Origin: Zoogloea oryzae
GTDB lineage: Bacteria; Pseudomonadota; Gammaproteobacteria; Burkholderiales; Rhodocyclaceae
Length of the DNA: 33,187 nucleotides
NCBI RefSeq assembly: GCF_030161255.1
Contig: NZ_BSPX01000056.1
Coordinates: 1 to 33,187 of the forward strand
Reading direction: 5' to 3'
Of the stretch, positions 32,396-33,187 are shown piece by piece. Numbering within the stretch: position 1 is the stretch's first letter; each line of letters begins with the position of its first letter. The position numbers were made by a program, and so were the translations under genes. Below the pieces are notes generated by a model, which saw nothing but the letters and a program-made list of their open reading frames with translations, made no database searches and was not told the DNA's origin.

Positions 32396-33187
32396 TCACC
32401 GTGCCATCGCCGGGATGAAGCGATCGGTATAGAGGATGGCGAACTGGTTCATCGCCGGCTTCCAGTGCAGCATCGGCTTCTTCCACTCGGCCGTGATGTT
32501 GCGTAGCGCCAGCCAGATCAATTTGGTCGCCGCCTCGTCCGTCGGGAAATGGCCCCGGGTCTTGATGATCTTGCGCACCCGCGCATTCAGACTCTCGATG
32601 GCGTTGGTGGTGTAGATCACCCGGCGCACTTCCGGCGGAAACGCGAAGAATGGGATCACCAGCTCCCACGCCCGGCGCCACGCCGCGGCCACCGTCGGGA
32701 AGCGCTGGGCCCCATTCTCCTTCGGCAAACGCCTCCAGCGCCGCCTGCGCGGCCTCGGCGCTCACCGCCTGGTAGATCGGCTTGAGAGCATCGGCAAGCG
32801 CCTTGCGCTCCCTGTAGCCCGCGTAGCTCAGGCTGTTGCGCAGCAGGTGCACGATGCACGTCTGCAGCGTCGTGCGCGGATACACTGCCTCCAGCGCCTC
32901 GGCCATGCCCTTGAGCCCGTCGGTGACGGCGATCAGGATGTCCTCACAGCCGCGCAGCTTCAGGTCGTTGAAGACCTTCAGCCAGAACTTGGCCCCTTCG
33001 GTCTGCTCGATCCACAGGCCCAGGATGTCCCGGCTGCCGTCCGGGCGCACGCCTAGCGCCAGGAACACCGCCTTGCTGCGCACCACCGCATCTTCGCGGA
33101 TCTTCACCCGCAAGGCGTCGAAGAACACCACCGGGTACATCGCCTCCAGCGGCCGGCCCTGCCACTCGCGCACCTCGTCCATCACCG
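32396..33187 (-). pseudogene. IS256-family transposase, frameshifted and partial
   Basis: A DDE transposase of the IS256/Mutator type. The visible upstream part reads VMDEVREWQGRPLEAMYPVVFFDALRVKIRED (in parts; first catalytic Asp in FFDAL) and AVTDGLKG (second Asp). The C-terminal part, in another frame, has TTNAIESLNARVRKI with the catalytic Glu, and ends FIPAMAR. The frames meet at TGGGGCCCAG (32707-32716 region): removing one C restores WGQRFPTVA. The N-terminus is outside the window. The frameshift is either a real inactivating mutation or a sequencing error in the G/C run. Confidence 0.85.

Larger units (their letters stand above)
32322..33187 (-). mobile_element. IS256-family insertion sequence, one end (cut by window edge)
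   Basis: It contains an IS256-type transposase on the minus strand, running off the window. The downstream end is placed near GTGTCAGTAATTTTGTG (from about 32325), which resembles terminal repeats of IS256-type elements. The other end is outside the window, so neither the inverted repeat nor the target duplication can be checked. The exact boundary could shift by some tens of bases. Confidence 0.7.

Overview
The window is about 33 kb of high-GC DNA with a betaproteobacterial gene set. I infer Rhodocyclales (Azoarcus/Thauera/Zoogloea-like) from several features together: the ybgC-tolQRA order, a DksA that keeps one of its four zinc cysteines, a RegB/RegA redox pair, two yjcH-actP pairs, an ETF/ETF-QO/acyl-CoA dehydrogenase unit, and small GTCGGGC-N4-GCCCGAC palindromes. 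The genus is a guess. Nearly all DNA is coding, and many long antisense open frames are only GC shadows.

Layout. (1) 1-1744, minus: the envelope unit ybgC-tolQ-tolR-tolA, with tolA cut by the window edge. (2) 1995-7762, plus: dksA, then what looks like a zinc-handling locus. It holds a COG0523 (CobW-type) GTPase, a small exported His/Cys protein, an outer-membrane barrel whose start lies in a run of 27 N, and a ZnuA/ZnuC/ZnuB-type ABC importer. (3) 7833-11124, plus: a protein with two helical and two STAS modules, then hslV-hslU. The hslVU operon has a sigma-32-like promoter almost touching the hslV start codon and a 25-codon ORF coupled between the two genes. (4) 11274-14321: an AEC-family transporter facing a minus-strand operon regB-regA-hslR. 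(5) 14656-17241, plus: a cold-shock gene with stacked terminators, then yjcH-actP. (6) 17242-18003: a gene-free stretch with a degenerate 21-bp tandem array and the terminator of the opposite operon. (7) 25431 down to 18004, minus: etfB-etfA-acyl-CoA dehydrogenase-ETF-QO-yjcH2-actP2. (8) 25621-28417, plus: a PAS/PAS hybrid histidine kinase and an OmpR-type response regulator. (9) 28475-32257: a YkvA-like membrane protein, a PCu(A)C copper chaperone, a COG0701 permease with its small thioredoxin-like partner, and an EamA/DMT transporter. (10) 32322 to the end: one end of an IS256-family insertion sequence with a frameshifted transposase.

How the genes fit together. Region 2 reads as zinc acquisition and allocation: outer-membrane entry, periplasmic binding, ABC import, and delivery by a GTPase. 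Region 7 couples acyl-CoA oxidation to the quinone pool through ETF and ETF-QO, with a monocarboxylate symporter at its distal end. Regions 5 and 7 carry two paralogous yjcH-actP pairs that converge on the 21-bp array. Regulation appears redox-linked (RegB keeps the quinone-motif region and the redox cysteine), heat-linked (hslVU, hslR) and two-component (25621-28417).

I see no clearly new multi-gene system such as a defence island or a biosynthetic cluster. The least explained signals are the 21-bp array, the coupled mini-ORF and apparent leaderless start at hslVU, the duplicated helical/STAS protein, and the phased GTAAG repeats upstream of yjcH-actP.
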